From an uncultured bacterium (lineage in GTDB: Bacteria; Bacteroidota; Bacteroidia; Chitinophagales; CAIOSU01), in contig CAIOSU010000121.1 of assembly GCA_903861055.1 (NCBI GenBank), positions 1 to 21,076 on the forward strand: 21,076 nucleotides of DNA, given 5' to 3'. The notes below the pieces were generated by a model. The model saw nothing but the letters and a program-made list of their open reading frames with translations. It ran no database searches and had not been told where the DNA came from. The position numbers and the translations under genes were made by a program. Shown one piece after another: positions 6,696-14,141 of this stretch (positions are counted from its first letter, which is position 1; each line of letters opens with the position of its first letter).

Positions 6696-7852
6696 ATGGA
6701 GCCGAAGATGATTTTGAAGCGGATGCGCCAGCTTTTGTTCATGCGTAGCTCGTACCAGATTTGCACAATACCGCTAAAAATAATGCGCATGGGGTTGTGC
6801 GATATGGGTGGCGTATTGGTGAGGCCAAGTGGTGGGGCTTCGGCGTAGGGGGCGCGGTAAGTGCCAAATAGGCGGTCCCACATCATAAAGGGGCCAGAGC
6901 CTACATTTATCACTTGGTCGCCATCTTTGGCGGAGTGGTGCATGAGGTGGTACACGCCCCTATCGCCGTAAAAGTGGCTGAGGTGGCGCACTAGGAAGTT
7001 ATTTCGGGCAAACTGATAGTGCACTATGGAGTGGTTGAAAATCTCGAGCCAATAGCCCAACAAATAGTAAAGGCTCAGCTCCATTACCAGCGGCTCGGTA
7101 TATACCAGTTTAGAAACGATAAGTGCCACCAAACCGAATGGCAACGCCAATAAAAAATCAAATGCGTAGGCGGGCGGCGCAGCCAACGGGTGTAAAAACT
7201 CAGGTGCATGATGGCAACGGTGAAACACGTACCACACAAACCGTGACTGATGGCACAGCCAGTGTACCGCATAGTTAGGCAAGGCAGCTACGCTAAAGGT
7301 AATTGCCAAGGCCAACCAGTAGGAGTGGACATTGAACAAGGAGGGAATGTGCTCATTGGTCCAGGCTTCAATGGCCAAAAAGGCATTGCGGGCAATGTTG
7401 CTATCGGCCAAGGGGTAGCCAGCGGCATAAAATATACCCGCTATGCCAAACAGCAGCGTAAAGCTAGCGATGGTAGCAATTACAAACGATGAAAAATAGG
7501 TAACAAAGTAGTGCGCAAAAGCCTGCTCGCCGAGCACTTTCTTGGATTGAATATAGCTGGCGATGATAACCGTAATACGTATGGTAACGCACAGCAAAGC
7601 CAACCCTACCCACAGTTGCGGGAACCACGGCTTTAAGCTGGTGCTACCTGAGGGCAAATCGCCGCCTTTGGTAAAGAAAGTCCAGACATGGGTAAGGTTA
7701 AACGGTGCCGACTCGGGGTGAAGACCAAACAATACTTCTCCTGAAACGTAGACCAGTGCTATCAAAAGAATGGCACCGCCAATCAAACCTAGATAAGTTG
7801 GCTTTACTTCGCCGAACTCGCTGTTCCAAAATTTGTGCAGTAGTTGTTTCAT
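6641..7852 (-). CDS. Sterol desaturase / fatty acid hydroxylase family membrane protein
   Basis: 403 residues starting at the ATG at 7852. The histidine clusters of the di-iron fatty acid hydroxylase superfamily are all visible: H197-x3-H201, H211-x2-H214-H215, H274-x3-H278 and H302-x2-H305-H306, the last followed by a typical SGPFMMWDRLFGTY segment. Hydrophobic segments at about 22-42, 78-100, 112-145, 175-195, 227-250 and 256-272 fit a multi-pass inner-membrane enzyme. Members use O2 and a di-iron centre to hydroxylate or desaturate lipids such as sterols, carotenoids, sphingolipids or fatty acids. The substrate is unknown. The last 17-20 codons are repeated as decayed fragments at 481-543 and 5443-5470. 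No clear promoter was found upstream in the divergent region shared with the BamA-like gene. Confidence 0.9.
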   Translation of the reverse strand: MKQLLHKFWNSEFGEVKPTYLGLIGGAILLIALVYVSGEVLFGLHPESAPFNLTHVWTFFTKGGDLPSGSTSLKPWFPQLWVGLALLCVTIRITVIIASYIQSKKVLGEQAFAHYFVTYFSSFVIATIASFTLLFGIAGIFYAAGYPLADSNIARNAFLAIEAWTNEHIPSLFNVHSYWLALAITFSVAALPNYAVHWLCHQSRFVWYVFHRCHHAPEFLHPLAAPPAYAFDFLLALPFGLVALIVSKLVYTEPLVMELSLYYLLGYWLEIFNHSIVHYQFARNNFLVRHLSHFYGDRGVYHLMHHSAKDGDQVINVGSGPFMMWDRLFGTYRAPYAEAPPLGLTNTPPISHNPMRIIFSGIVQIWYELRMNKSWRIRFKIIFGSIYYKPPITKEFLILDGTQ

Positions 7853-8035
7853 GGTGAGGGCACTCGGTATTAATCGGACCTCAATTTAATGAAATGGAAG
7901 TGGATATGAAAATGGGCAACCAAACATTAATCCGTTTCTTATCCTCCAACCCTAAGCCCAATCAAGGTTCTTACCAATTACCGCAATCACACCTCACAAA
8001 AATCCCTAATTTAGCACCAAACCCAACCTTTGCCG

Positions 8036-9811
8036 ATGCGTTTGCTGCTGTTTGTGTTGTTGCTATTACCTCTGGGCCTGTGGGCGCAGGGCAATTGGCA
8101 TTTGCAACTACGGGCGCAAGACCAAGAGGTAGCCTTTTTTACGAAGCACCTCAAAATAAAAGAGCGCTACAGCAGCGATTTGCAAATACGCAAAGAGCTG
8201 GGCGCTATGTTAATTAAGCTATACGATTTGGGCTACTTAGGCGCATCGGTTGATAGTTTGGAACTGAAAGGCGATACCGCTACCGCTTGGGTGTTTGCAG
8301 GCCCACAGATAGAGTGGGTGCAATTGCGGCCCGGCAATGTAGAGGTACCCATACTGAGCCAAGCCCAGTACAAAGACCGCTTTTTTGCGGGCAAACCGGT
8401 CAATTTTAGACAATTAAAGGGTTTGATGAGCGATATTTTGGCCCATGCTGAAAACAACGGCTACCCTTTTGCACAGGTGCGTTTAGATAGCTTGGAGATG
8501 ACCGATACCACCTTATCGGCGAGCCTGTATTTGCAAAAGAACCAACTGATAGTTTACGATACCATAACGCTTGACGGCGACCCGCGCATTACCCGGGCCT
8601 ATATTTACAACTACCTTGGCATACGGCCGGGGGCGTTGTACAACGAGAGCGAGGTAAAGCGCATAAGCCAACGACTAGCCGATGTGGCCTTCTTGACCGA
8701 GCTACGCGCCCCCGAAGTGATTTTTGAGGCCGATAAAGCTAAGATTAGGCTGTTCCTCCAAAACCGTAAAACCAGCCGGTTTGATTTGCTCATTGGTATT
8801 TTGCCTAATAACGAGATAAGCGGCCGGGTATTGTTTACGGGCGAGGCCAACCTAGAGCTACAGAATGCCTTTGGTGCTGCCGAAGAAATAAAGCTGAACT
8901 GGCGCAAAATGCAAACGGGCACCCAAAACTTGGATATTGCCCTCAAATACCCCTATCTGTTTTCGTTGCCCATTGGCATTGATGGCAGTTTCTCGTTGTA
9001 TAAGCGCGATACGTTGTTTCTCGACATCGACTATGAGTTTGGCTTGCAATACTTGTTTGCGGGGCGGCACTACATCAGGGCCTTTTTTCACAATAAGCTC
9101 ACCAATGTGCTCAATGTTGATAAGGCTTTTATCATCCGCAACCGCTCGCTGCCGCAGTATAACGATGTGCGCAACAGCCTGTTTGGCTTGGAGTATTATC
9201 TGGAGCGATTGGATTATCGGTTCAATCCCCGAAAAGGGCATTTGGTGCGCATTTCGGCGGGGGCGGGTACTCGGCGCATTAGGCCCAGCAATACCATCGA
9301 AACCCTTACCGACCCGGAAAACCCTGACCAAACGTTTGCCTTCCTCTACGACACCGTAAGTACCAGCAACGTGCAATACAAATTCAGTTGGCAAATGGAG
9401 CAGTATTGGCCTATAGGACTGCGCAGCACCATCAAAACCAGCATGCGCGGTGGCTCGTTTATCAGTAATCCGGTATTTTTAAACGAATTATATCGTATTG
9501 GGGGCAATAAACTGCTTCGAGGGTTCGATGAAGAAAGTATCTTTGCATCAACTTTTAATGTAGTTACCGCTGAATTCCGTTTTCTGCTGTCCAAAAACTC
9601 CTTTTTTCAGGTGTTTATGGATGCTGCATATGTGGAGGACCGCACGTTGGGTAAGTATACTAAGGATTTCCCGTATGGCTTTGGTGCAGGTATGACCTTC
9701 GAGACCAAAGCCGGAATGTTTGCCATCAGCTACGCGCTTGGCAGCCAGCAGGGAAACCCGATAAACTTCCGCTCGGCGAAACTGCATTTTGGGTATTATA
9801 ATTTGTTTTGA
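8036..9811 (+). CDS. BamA/TamA-like outer-membrane beta-barrel protein with POTRA-like domains
   Basis: 591 residues. The ATG at 8036 is chosen over a TTG two codons upstream because it begins a clean signal peptide (MRLLLFVLLLLPLGLWAQ). Residues about 20-245 hold POTRA-like alpha/beta units (for example KELGAMLIKLYDLGYLGASVDSL, and later DGDPRITRAYIYNYLGIRPG). Residues about 250-591 are alternating amphipathic strands of an Omp85 barrel ending in FGYYNLF with a terminal Phe. The conserved loop motif is present as LLRGF (R495-G496-F497), matching the VRGF-type signature that reaches into the barrel lumen. Members insert or translocate outer-membrane proteins. At this length it is shorter than true BamA (five POTRA), so an accessory role is more likely. 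It begins a same-strand run with the DUF4271 gene and hemD. Confidence 0.85.
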   Translation: MRLLLFVLLLLPLGLWAQGNWHLQLRAQDQEVAFFTKHLKIKERYSSDLQIRKELGAMLIKLYDLGYLGASVDSLELKGDTATAWVFAGPQIEWVQLRPGNVEVPILSQAQYKDRFFAGKPVNFRQLKGLMSDILAHAENNGYPFAQVRLDSLEMTDTTLSASLYLQKNQLIVYDTITLDGDPRITRAYIYNYLGIRPGALYNESEVKRISQRLADVAFLTELRAPEVIFEADKAKIRLFLQNRKTSRFDLLIGILPNNEISGRVLFTGEANLELQNAFGAAEEIKLNWRKMQTGTQNLDIALKYPYLFSLPIGIDGSFSLYKRDTLFLDIDYEFGLQYLFAGRHYIRAFFHNKLTNVLNVDKAFIIRNRSLPQYNDVRNSLFGLEYYLERLDYRFNPRKGHLVRISAGAGTRRIRPSNTIETLTDPENPDQTFAFLYDTVSTSNVQYKFSWQMEQYWPIGLRSTIKTSMRGGSFISNPVFLNELYRIGGNKLLRGFDEESIFASTFNVVTAEFRFLLSKNSFFQVFMDAAYVEDRTLGKYTKDFPYGFGAGMTFETKAGMFAISYALGSQQGNPINFRSAKLHFGYYNLF

Positions 9812-9932
9812 GTGTTTGCGTGTGAATAGGCACGTAGTGTAATTAACGGTTGGCGAATGGTGATGCTCGCCCATTACCCCCTCCCAACCTCCCCCTAAAG
9901 AGGGGGAGGAGTTAAACGGATAAACTTTAGCA
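9812..9932. repeat. Short gap with a C/G-rich palindrome of a common Bacteroidota type
   Basis: A perfect hairpin lies at 9888-9909: CCTCCCCC and GGGGGAGG around TAAAGA. The preceding CCCCCTCCCAA is also typical of this widespread intergenic repeat. No T-run follows on either strand, so it is not a classic terminator. Degenerate sequence of the same type (GGGAGGGGGTTGGGA) occurs at 616-630. Confidence 0.65.
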
Positions 9933-10967
9933 TTGCATAAACTGGCATACATATTAGGGTTGATGATACTGGCAGGGCTAGCCCCTGCGCAGGTATATGG
10001 CCCATTGCCCGCATCGGAGTACCGCGCCGATACGGTAGTTGCCGTAAACATACCTTGGGCCATGCCATCCGAAAACGACACTGCGGCATTGGTTGTTTGC
10101 ACCGACGACTCGCTAGGCCTTGCCGCAGTTGCCGATACAGCCCAATTGGACAGTATAATACCGCTTCGGGCATACTTTATTTTCAATGACAGTATCCTGG
10201 GTACCTTAGTTCCTGTTGTAACCAAGGTATATACTGCCGAGTATAAAGAAATGCCCCTGCCCGTTGTGCACATAAGGCAAGTGGTAAGCGAGACGGAAGT
10301 GATACCCCTTAACCGCTCGCGTCGCGCTGGTTGGCTATTTACAATACTTACTATACAATTTATATTGATTGTGTATTTGCGAGTGGCATTTATTAGGTAT
10401 GCTGAAGAGCAGTATCGTTCGTTTTTTAACCTCAACATTAGTCAGCAGGTGTTTAGAGAACAAGAGTTGAGTATACCGTTTCCGGCACTGTTACTCACCA
10501 TCAATGGCATTCTATCTTATGCCGTGCTATTGTACCTTGGTCTCAGTCATTTTAGCATTGTAACTTGGCTAACTAGTGGTACCCTGTTTTTGGCTAGTTT
10601 GGCTATTATATTCGGCATAGCGGCTCTTAAGTACTTGCTTATGTGGTTTACAGGCGTGGTGTTTCCTTTCAAAGATGAGGTAAACTTTTACAACTTCAAT
10701 TTTTTCCTCAATATCAAGATTTTGGGTGCCCTTTTGTTGCCAATCAATTTTGTTATTGCCTATGCGCCACCTAGCTTAACCGAGGGGGTAATATTAATCA
10801 CGCTTGGGCTTATAGCTATCGCTTATCTCGGATTGGCAGTCAAGGGGTTAGCGATTGCAAAAAATTACTTGGCCTTTCATAAATTCCATTTTATTGTGTA
10901 TTTTTGCAGTCTTGAAATTGCCCCGGTGATGCTTTTGGTGAAGCTGGTGATGAACGCCGCAAGGTGA
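9933..10967 (+). CDS. DUF4271 domain-containing membrane protein
   Basis: 344 residues if it starts at the TTG at 9933, which gives a complete signal peptide (MHKLAYILGLMILAGLAPAQ). The first ATG, at 9963, would cut the signal sequence in half, so the TTG start is preferred but not certain. Residues about 21-130 are probably periplasmic. From about 132 onward there are six or seven hydrophobic segments (for example WLFTILTIQFILIVYL, ALLLTINGILSYAVLLYL, ILGALLLPINFVIAY) with conserved-looking ALKYLLMWFTGVVF and NFFLNI. The family has no assigned function as far as I know. In Bacteroidota it is commonly found directly upstream of uroporphyrinogen-III synthase, as here, which supports the call and hints at a heme or tetrapyrrole link. 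Confidence 0.78.
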   Translation: MHKLAYILGLMILAGLAPAQVYGPLPASEYRADTVVAVNIPWAMPSENDTAALVVCTDDSLGLAAVADTAQLDSIIPLRAYFIFNDSILGTLVPVVTKVYTAEYKEMPLPVVHIRQVVSETEVIPLNRSRRAGWLFTILTIQFILIVYLRVAFIRYAEEQYRSFFNLNISQQVFREQELSIPFPALLLTINGILSYAVLLYLGLSHFSIVTWLTSGTLFLASLAIIFGIAALKYLLMWFTGVVFPFKDEVNFYNFNFFLNIKILGALLLPINFVIAYAPPSLTEGVILITLGLIAIAYLGLAVKGLAIAKNYLAFHKFHFIVYFCSLEIAPVMLLVKLVMNAAR

Positions 10968-10992
10968 TTTCGAGGCCCTTTCCCGGTAACAA

Positions 10993-11796
10993 ATGGCACA
11001 AATACCTATGGCAACTCAACCTCCTGAATCTTCATCCACTGCCCTTCGTAAAATTAAATCCATTCTTATTTCGCAACCCAAGCCAGATGCCGAGAAGTCG
11101 CCATACCTTGAGTTAGAAAAAAAATATGGTTTACAGGTCGATTTTCGCCAGTTTATACAAGTTGAGCCAGTAGCCGGAAAAGACTTCCGTAAAGACAAAA
11201 TCAATATATCGGACTATTCGGCCATTATACTCAATAGCCGCAATGCTATTGACCACTTGTTTCGTGTTTGCGAAGAATTGCGCATCAAGCTATCGCAGGA
11301 TACCAAGTTCTTTTGCATCTCTGAGGCGGTAGCGCTTTACTTGCAGAAATATACCCAATACCGTAAGCGCAAAGTGTTTTTTAGCGCCACCCGCGAGAAG
11401 GGTTTATTTGAGTTGCTTAGCAAGCATAAAAACAATGAGCGTTTTCTTTGGCCTTGTACAGACGTGCACCAGGAGGATATTCCTGATTTTTTAGAAAAAG
11501 GTGGCTTTAAGTGGGATAAGGCAGTAATGTACAAAACCGTTTGTTCTGACTTGAGCGACTTGGCCGAACTGGATTACGATTTGATTATCTTCTTCACCCC
11601 ATTGGGTATTAAGTCGTTGTTTGAGAACTACCCTACCTTTGTGCAACGCGACAAGCACATAGCTGCTATGGGACCCGTAACTGCCGAGGCCATACGCGAA
11701 GCGGGCCTTACGGTTAGCTTTCAGGCACCTTCACTCGAGGCGCCATCCATTGTAAGGGCTTTGGAGCTGTTCTTATTGAAAACCAATAAGAAGTAA
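10993..11796 (+). CDS. hemD: Uroporphyrinogen-III synthase
   Basis: 267 residues. The HemD-like two-lobed alpha/beta pattern is visible: KIKSILISQPKP, a YSAIILNSRNAIDHLF segment, KFFCISEAVALYL in the first half, then RFLWPCTDVHQEDIPDFL, DLIIFFTPLGIKSLFE, and HIAAMGPVTAEAIREAGL in the second. The enzyme cyclises hydroxymethylbilane with inversion of ring D to give uroporphyrinogen III, the branch point for heme and corrinoids, and acts in the cytoplasm. The family is poorly conserved, so the call depends on the TPxGxxSLFE and GPxTAxAIxxAGL motifs and on the DUF4271 neighbour 25 bases upstream. A second ATG five codons in (MATQPPE) is an equally possible start. Confidence 0.86.
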   Translation: MAQIPMATQPPESSSTALRKIKSILISQPKPDAEKSPYLELEKKYGLQVDFRQFIQVEPVAGKDFRKDKINISDYSAIILNSRNAIDHLFRVCEELRIKLSQDTKFFCISEAVALYLQKYTQYRKRKVFFSATREKGLFELLSKHKNNERFLWPCTDVHQEDIPDFLEKGGFKWDKAVMYKTVCSDLSDLAELDYDLIIFFTPLGIKSLFENYPTFVQRDKHIAAMGPVTAEAIREAGLTVSFQAPSLEAPSIVRALELFLLKTNKK

Positions 11797-11863
11797 ACAT
11801 TACCGCCTTTTTGTAGCCAATTCAATTTTACTGTAAATTTTTAGCTTGAAACCCTCGTGGCTA

Positions 11864-11894
11864 TTGATTCCTATTAAATAAATCCATACCTTTG
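11864..11894 (+). promoter_or_regulatory. Promoter of the arginine operon leader
   Basis: TACCTTTG at 11887-11894 is an excellent match to the Bacteroidota -7 box TAnnTTTG. A TTG at 11864-11866, 20 bases upstream, fits the -33 element and its 19-21 base spacing. The transcript should start near 11899-11901, leaving about 300 untranslated bases before the first arginine gene. A perfect small inverted repeat (TATTC-AG-GAATA, 11902-11913) sits at the predicted start of transcription and could be an operator. Confidence 0.62.
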
Positions 11895-11934
11895 CCAACC
11901 TTATTCAGGAATACCAAGTTAGGTTAAATTAGAA

Positions 11935-12081
11935 ATGAAGAAAATATTCTTAAACGAATACGTGGTTGTAGCTTGTAGGCACACCGCAGCGAGGGCTCAG
12001 TCCTTGTTGGGTACTGCTTTTACAAACGACACGCACGCCATTCTTCGCAACCTATCTACTCCTTTTTTCCCCCGACGTTGA
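11935..12081 (+). CDS. Possible 48-residue leader peptide ending Arg-Arg
   Basis: An ATG 34-36 bases after the predicted transcript start opens a 48-codon frame beginning MKKIFLNEYVVVACRHTAA and ending PFFPRR and TGA. Five codons are Arg, the last two (CGA CGT) directly before the stop. No homologue is recognised and the composition is not convincingly protein-like. It may be a leader peptide, an independent small protein, or chance. The hairpin 45 bases downstream and the arginine operon beyond it are the reasons to list it. Confidence 0.3.
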   Translation: MKKIFLNEYVVVACRHTAARAQSLLGTAFTNDTHAILRNLSTPFFPRR

Positions 12082-12125
12082 TAGTCACCCTCCCCAACCC
12101 ATACCTACTTTACTGTTTGTATGAT

Positions 12126-12167
12126 TGCATGAGGTGAGCAAAGCCCACCTCAGTTGCATTATTTTTT
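12126..12167 (+). terminator. Intrinsic terminator-like hairpin (candidate attenuator)
   Basis: The core stem TGAGGTGAGC (12130-12139) pairs with GCCCACCTCA (12143-12152) around AAA, with a single A-C mismatch. TGCA at 12126-12129 and TGCA at 12155-12158 extend it across a 2-base bulge. It is followed by TTATTTTTT (12159-12167). That gives about 13 base pairs plus a T-run, ending 37 bases before the first operon gene, an unusual place for a plain terminator. Confidence 0.62.
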
Positions 12168-12204
12168 CAAGGTTTTTTGGTTCAAATCTTTTTTAGATAC
12201 CACA

Positions 12205-12909
12205 ATGGTTCAATTATTTGATATTGTAGTTGCCAACGAGCAACATGGCATATACGCAGAAATCATCTGCACAGAAATGGAAAATTCGGCCAAGGCTCGT
12301 GGCACGGGTATTGCCCAGCGTTCTCCGGATTACATCCGCAAGAAACTTAGTGAAGGCAAGGCTGTAGTAGCCGTTTCCAAAGAGGGAGAATGGGCAGGCT
12401 TCTGTTATATCGAAACGTGGAGCCACGGCAAGTATGTAGCCAACTCAGGTTTGATTGTATCGCCTAACCACCGGAAAAGCGGCTTGGCCAAAGAAATCAA
12501 GACCAAAATACTAGAGCTATCGCGCGCCTTGTATCCTGATGCTAAGATTTTCGGCCTAACTACGGGTTTGGCGGTAATGAAGATAAATTCAGATTTGGGT
12601 TACGAGCCAGTTACCTACTCTGAGTTAACGGATGATGAAGCTTTTTGGCAAGGTTGCCAAAGCTGCGTGAATTTCGAGATATTGCAGAGTAAGGAGCGTA
12701 AAAACTGCCTGTGTACTGCCATGCTTTTTGACCCCGCCGAACAAGCAGCGAAAGAGCAAAAGGCCTTGGAAAAGATCAAAAACAAGGTAAATATTGTAGC
12801 GCTTGCCCAGCAGGCAGAGGTTTATATGGCAGCCCCACTACCACCTAAACCAACGGTGAAGCAAAGCGTGGAGCAGCTTTTTTCGGCTTTATTTTCAGTA
12901 AATTTCTAG
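12205..12909 (+). CDS. GNAT acyltransferase of the arginine cluster, probable N-acylglutamate synthase
   Basis: 234 residues. The ATG at 12205 is chosen because the longer frame from 12154 adds a Phe-rich stretch translated from the terminator T-run. The GNAT acetyl-CoA loop is present as H89-R90-K-S-G93-L-A95, followed by a helix and GLTTGLAVMKINSDLGYEP, the usual motif B region. Residues 148-171 carry a CxxC...CxC set (C151, C154, C168, C170) that could bind zinc. The tail from about 178 is Lys/Ala-rich and helical. It leads the operon 11 bases before argG. As no classical argA or argJ is present, it is the best candidate for the first step, acylating glutamate with acetyl- or succinyl-CoA. 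The role is inferred from position; the family call is solid. Confidence 0.8.
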   Translation: MVQLFDIVVANEQHGIYAEIICTEMENSAKARGTGIAQRSPDYIRKKLSEGKAVVAVSKEGEWAGFCYIETWSHGKYVANSGLIVSPNHRKSGLAKEIKTKILELSRALYPDAKIFGLTTGLAVMKINSDLGYEPVTYSELTDDEAFWQGCQSCVNFEILQSKERKNCLCTAMLFDPAEQAAKEQKALEKIKNKVNIVALAQQAEVYMAAPLPPKPTVKQSVEQLFSALFSVNF

Positions 12910-12920
12910 CTTAACAAATA

Positions 12921-14141
12921 ATGACGGATACCAAAAAAGTAGTACTGGCCTTTAGCGGCGGATTGGATACCACCTATTGCGCCATCTACCTCAAAAAGGA
13001 ATTGAATTGCGAGATACATGCCATTACTATCAACACTGGTGGTTTTAGCATTGAGGAAATTGCGCGCATTGAGGAGCATGCCTATAAATTGGGTGTGGCC
13101 TCGTTTAAGTGTGTGGATGCCCGAAACGATTACTATCAAGACGTGATAAAATACCTCGTATTTGGCAACGTACTGAAGAACGATACCTATCCGCTGTCGG
13201 TAAGTGCCGAGCGCATAGTGCAGGCCATAGCCACGGCTAAGTTTGCTAAAGAGATCGGTGCCAAGGCAGTGGCACACGGTAGTACCGGTGCTGGCAACGA
13301 CCAAGTACGATTTGATATGGTGTTCCAGATAATGGCGCCCGAGTTGGAGATTATAACCCCGATACGCGATTTGAAGCTATCTAGAGAGGCCGAGATAGCC
13401 TACTTGAAAGCCAACGGCGTGGAAATGAACTTCGAGAAGGCCGTTTACAGCATCAACAAAGGCATTTGGGGCACTTCGGTAGGAGGCAAGGAAACGCTTA
13501 CCTCTGGCACCAGTTTGCCAGAAAGCGCTTACCCAACTCAATTGACTAATCACGTTGGCACGGATATAACGGTAACCTTTGAGCAAGGCGAAATACATGG
13601 CGTAAACGATGAGTACTTTGCCAACCCCGTAGAAGCCATACTGAAACTTCAGGAACTGGCCGGGCCGTATGCCATTGGCCGCGATATACACGTGGGCGAC
13701 ACCATCATCGGTATTAAAGGTCGTGTGGGCTTTGAGGCCGCAGCGCCACTGATTATTATTAAGGCTCACCATTTGCTAGAGAAGCATACCCTTACCAAGT
13801 GGCAGCTTTTCTGGAAAGACCAAATGGCCGCTTGGTACGGCAACTGGCTGCACGAAGGCCAGTACTTTGACCCGACCATGCGCGATGTGGAGGCCTTTTT
13901 TACCTCTACCCAGAAATTTGTAACGGGCAAAGTATTCGTAAAACTATTACCTTACCGTTTCGAGTTAGTGGGCATTGAGTCTAAACATGATTTGATGAGT
14001 ACCAAGTTTGGCAGCTACGGCGAAATGAATAATAGCTGGACGGGCGATGATGTAAAGGGTTTTACCAAGATTTTCGGTAACCAAACCGGTATATATTTTC
14101 AAGTAAACCAACTGGGCAAAGAACGCGATGAAGTTGATTAA
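12921..14141 (+). CDS. argG: Argininosuccinate synthase
   Basis: 406 residues. It condenses citrulline with aspartate at the cost of ATP to AMP and PPi, giving argininosuccinate, in the cytoplasm. The N-terminal PP-loop is AFSGGLDT (10-17), typical of N-type ATP pyrophosphatases. HGSTGAGNDQVRF (about 118-130) is the citrulline/aspartate-binding segment, here with Ser and Ala where many homologues have HGCTGKGNDQVRF. SVGGKETLTSG and the C-terminal STKFGSYGEMNNSW segment also fit. The length matches the family. Its last 14 bases overlap argC, so the two are probably translationally coupled. Confidence 0.96.
   Translation: MTDTKKVVLAFSGGLDTTYCAIYLKKELNCEIHAITINTGGFSIEEIARIEEHAYKLGVASFKCVDARNDYYQDVIKYLVFGNVLKNDTYPLSVSAERIVQAIATAKFAKEIGAKAVAHGSTGAGNDQVRFDMVFQIMAPELEIITPIRDLKLSREAEIAYLKANGVEMNFEKAVYSINKGIWGTSVGGKETLTSGTSLPESAYPTQLTNHVGTDITVTFEQGEIHGVNDEYFANPVEAILKLQELAGPYAIGRDIHVGDTIIGIKGRVGFEAAAPLIIIKAHHLLEKHTLTKWQLFWKDQMAAWYGNWLHEGQYFDPTMRDVEAFFTSTQKFVTGKVFVKLLPYRFELVGIESKHDLMSTKFGSYGEMNNSWTGDDVKGFTKIFGNQTGIYFQVNQLGKERDEVD

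Larger units (their letters stand above)
11797..12204 (+). promoter_or_regulatory. Gap of about 400 bases: arginine operon promoter and structured leader
   Basis: No conserved gene was recognised between hemD and the arginine GNAT. In order the gap holds the promoter (11864-11894), a small inverted repeat at the predicted transcription start, a 48-codon ORF (11935-12081), a pyrimidine-rich stretch (12083-12110), and a terminator-like hairpin with a T-run (12126-12167), then 37 AT-rich bases before the GNAT ATG. The order promoter, short ORF, terminator, operon is that of an attenuated leader. TCACCCTC at 12085-12092 can pair with GAGGTGA at 12131-12137 with one bulged base, giving a possible competing fold. 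The regulatory role is inference. Confidence 0.45.

Noticed and set aside
7894..8217. Plus-strand frame beginning in the gap before the BamA-like gene
   Set aside because: Two-thirds of it lies out of frame within the BamA-like coding region, and no protein features support it.
9888..9909. Intrinsic terminator after the BamA-like gene
   Set aside because: The hairpin is strong but has no T-run on either side, and it matches a common interspersed palindrome.
9548..10438. Minus-strand frame spanning the end of the BamA-like gene and the start of the DUF4271 gene
   Set aside because: It covers two well-supported plus-strand genes and the repeat gap between them, and its translation looks like chance sequence.
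11902..11913. ArgR box at the arginine promoter
   Set aside because: The TATTC-AG-GAATA palindrome contains an ATTCA-like half but has the wrong order and spacing for the known ARG box, so it is noted only as a possible operator.
11935..12081. The 48-codon frame as a conserved small protein gene
   Set aside because: No known family is recognised. It is kept only as a possible leader peptide with low confidence.
12154..12204. Earlier in-frame start for the arginine GNAT
   Set aside because: It would begin within the terminator-like hairpin and T-run and add an unlikely Phe-rich N-terminus; the ATG at 12205 is a better start.
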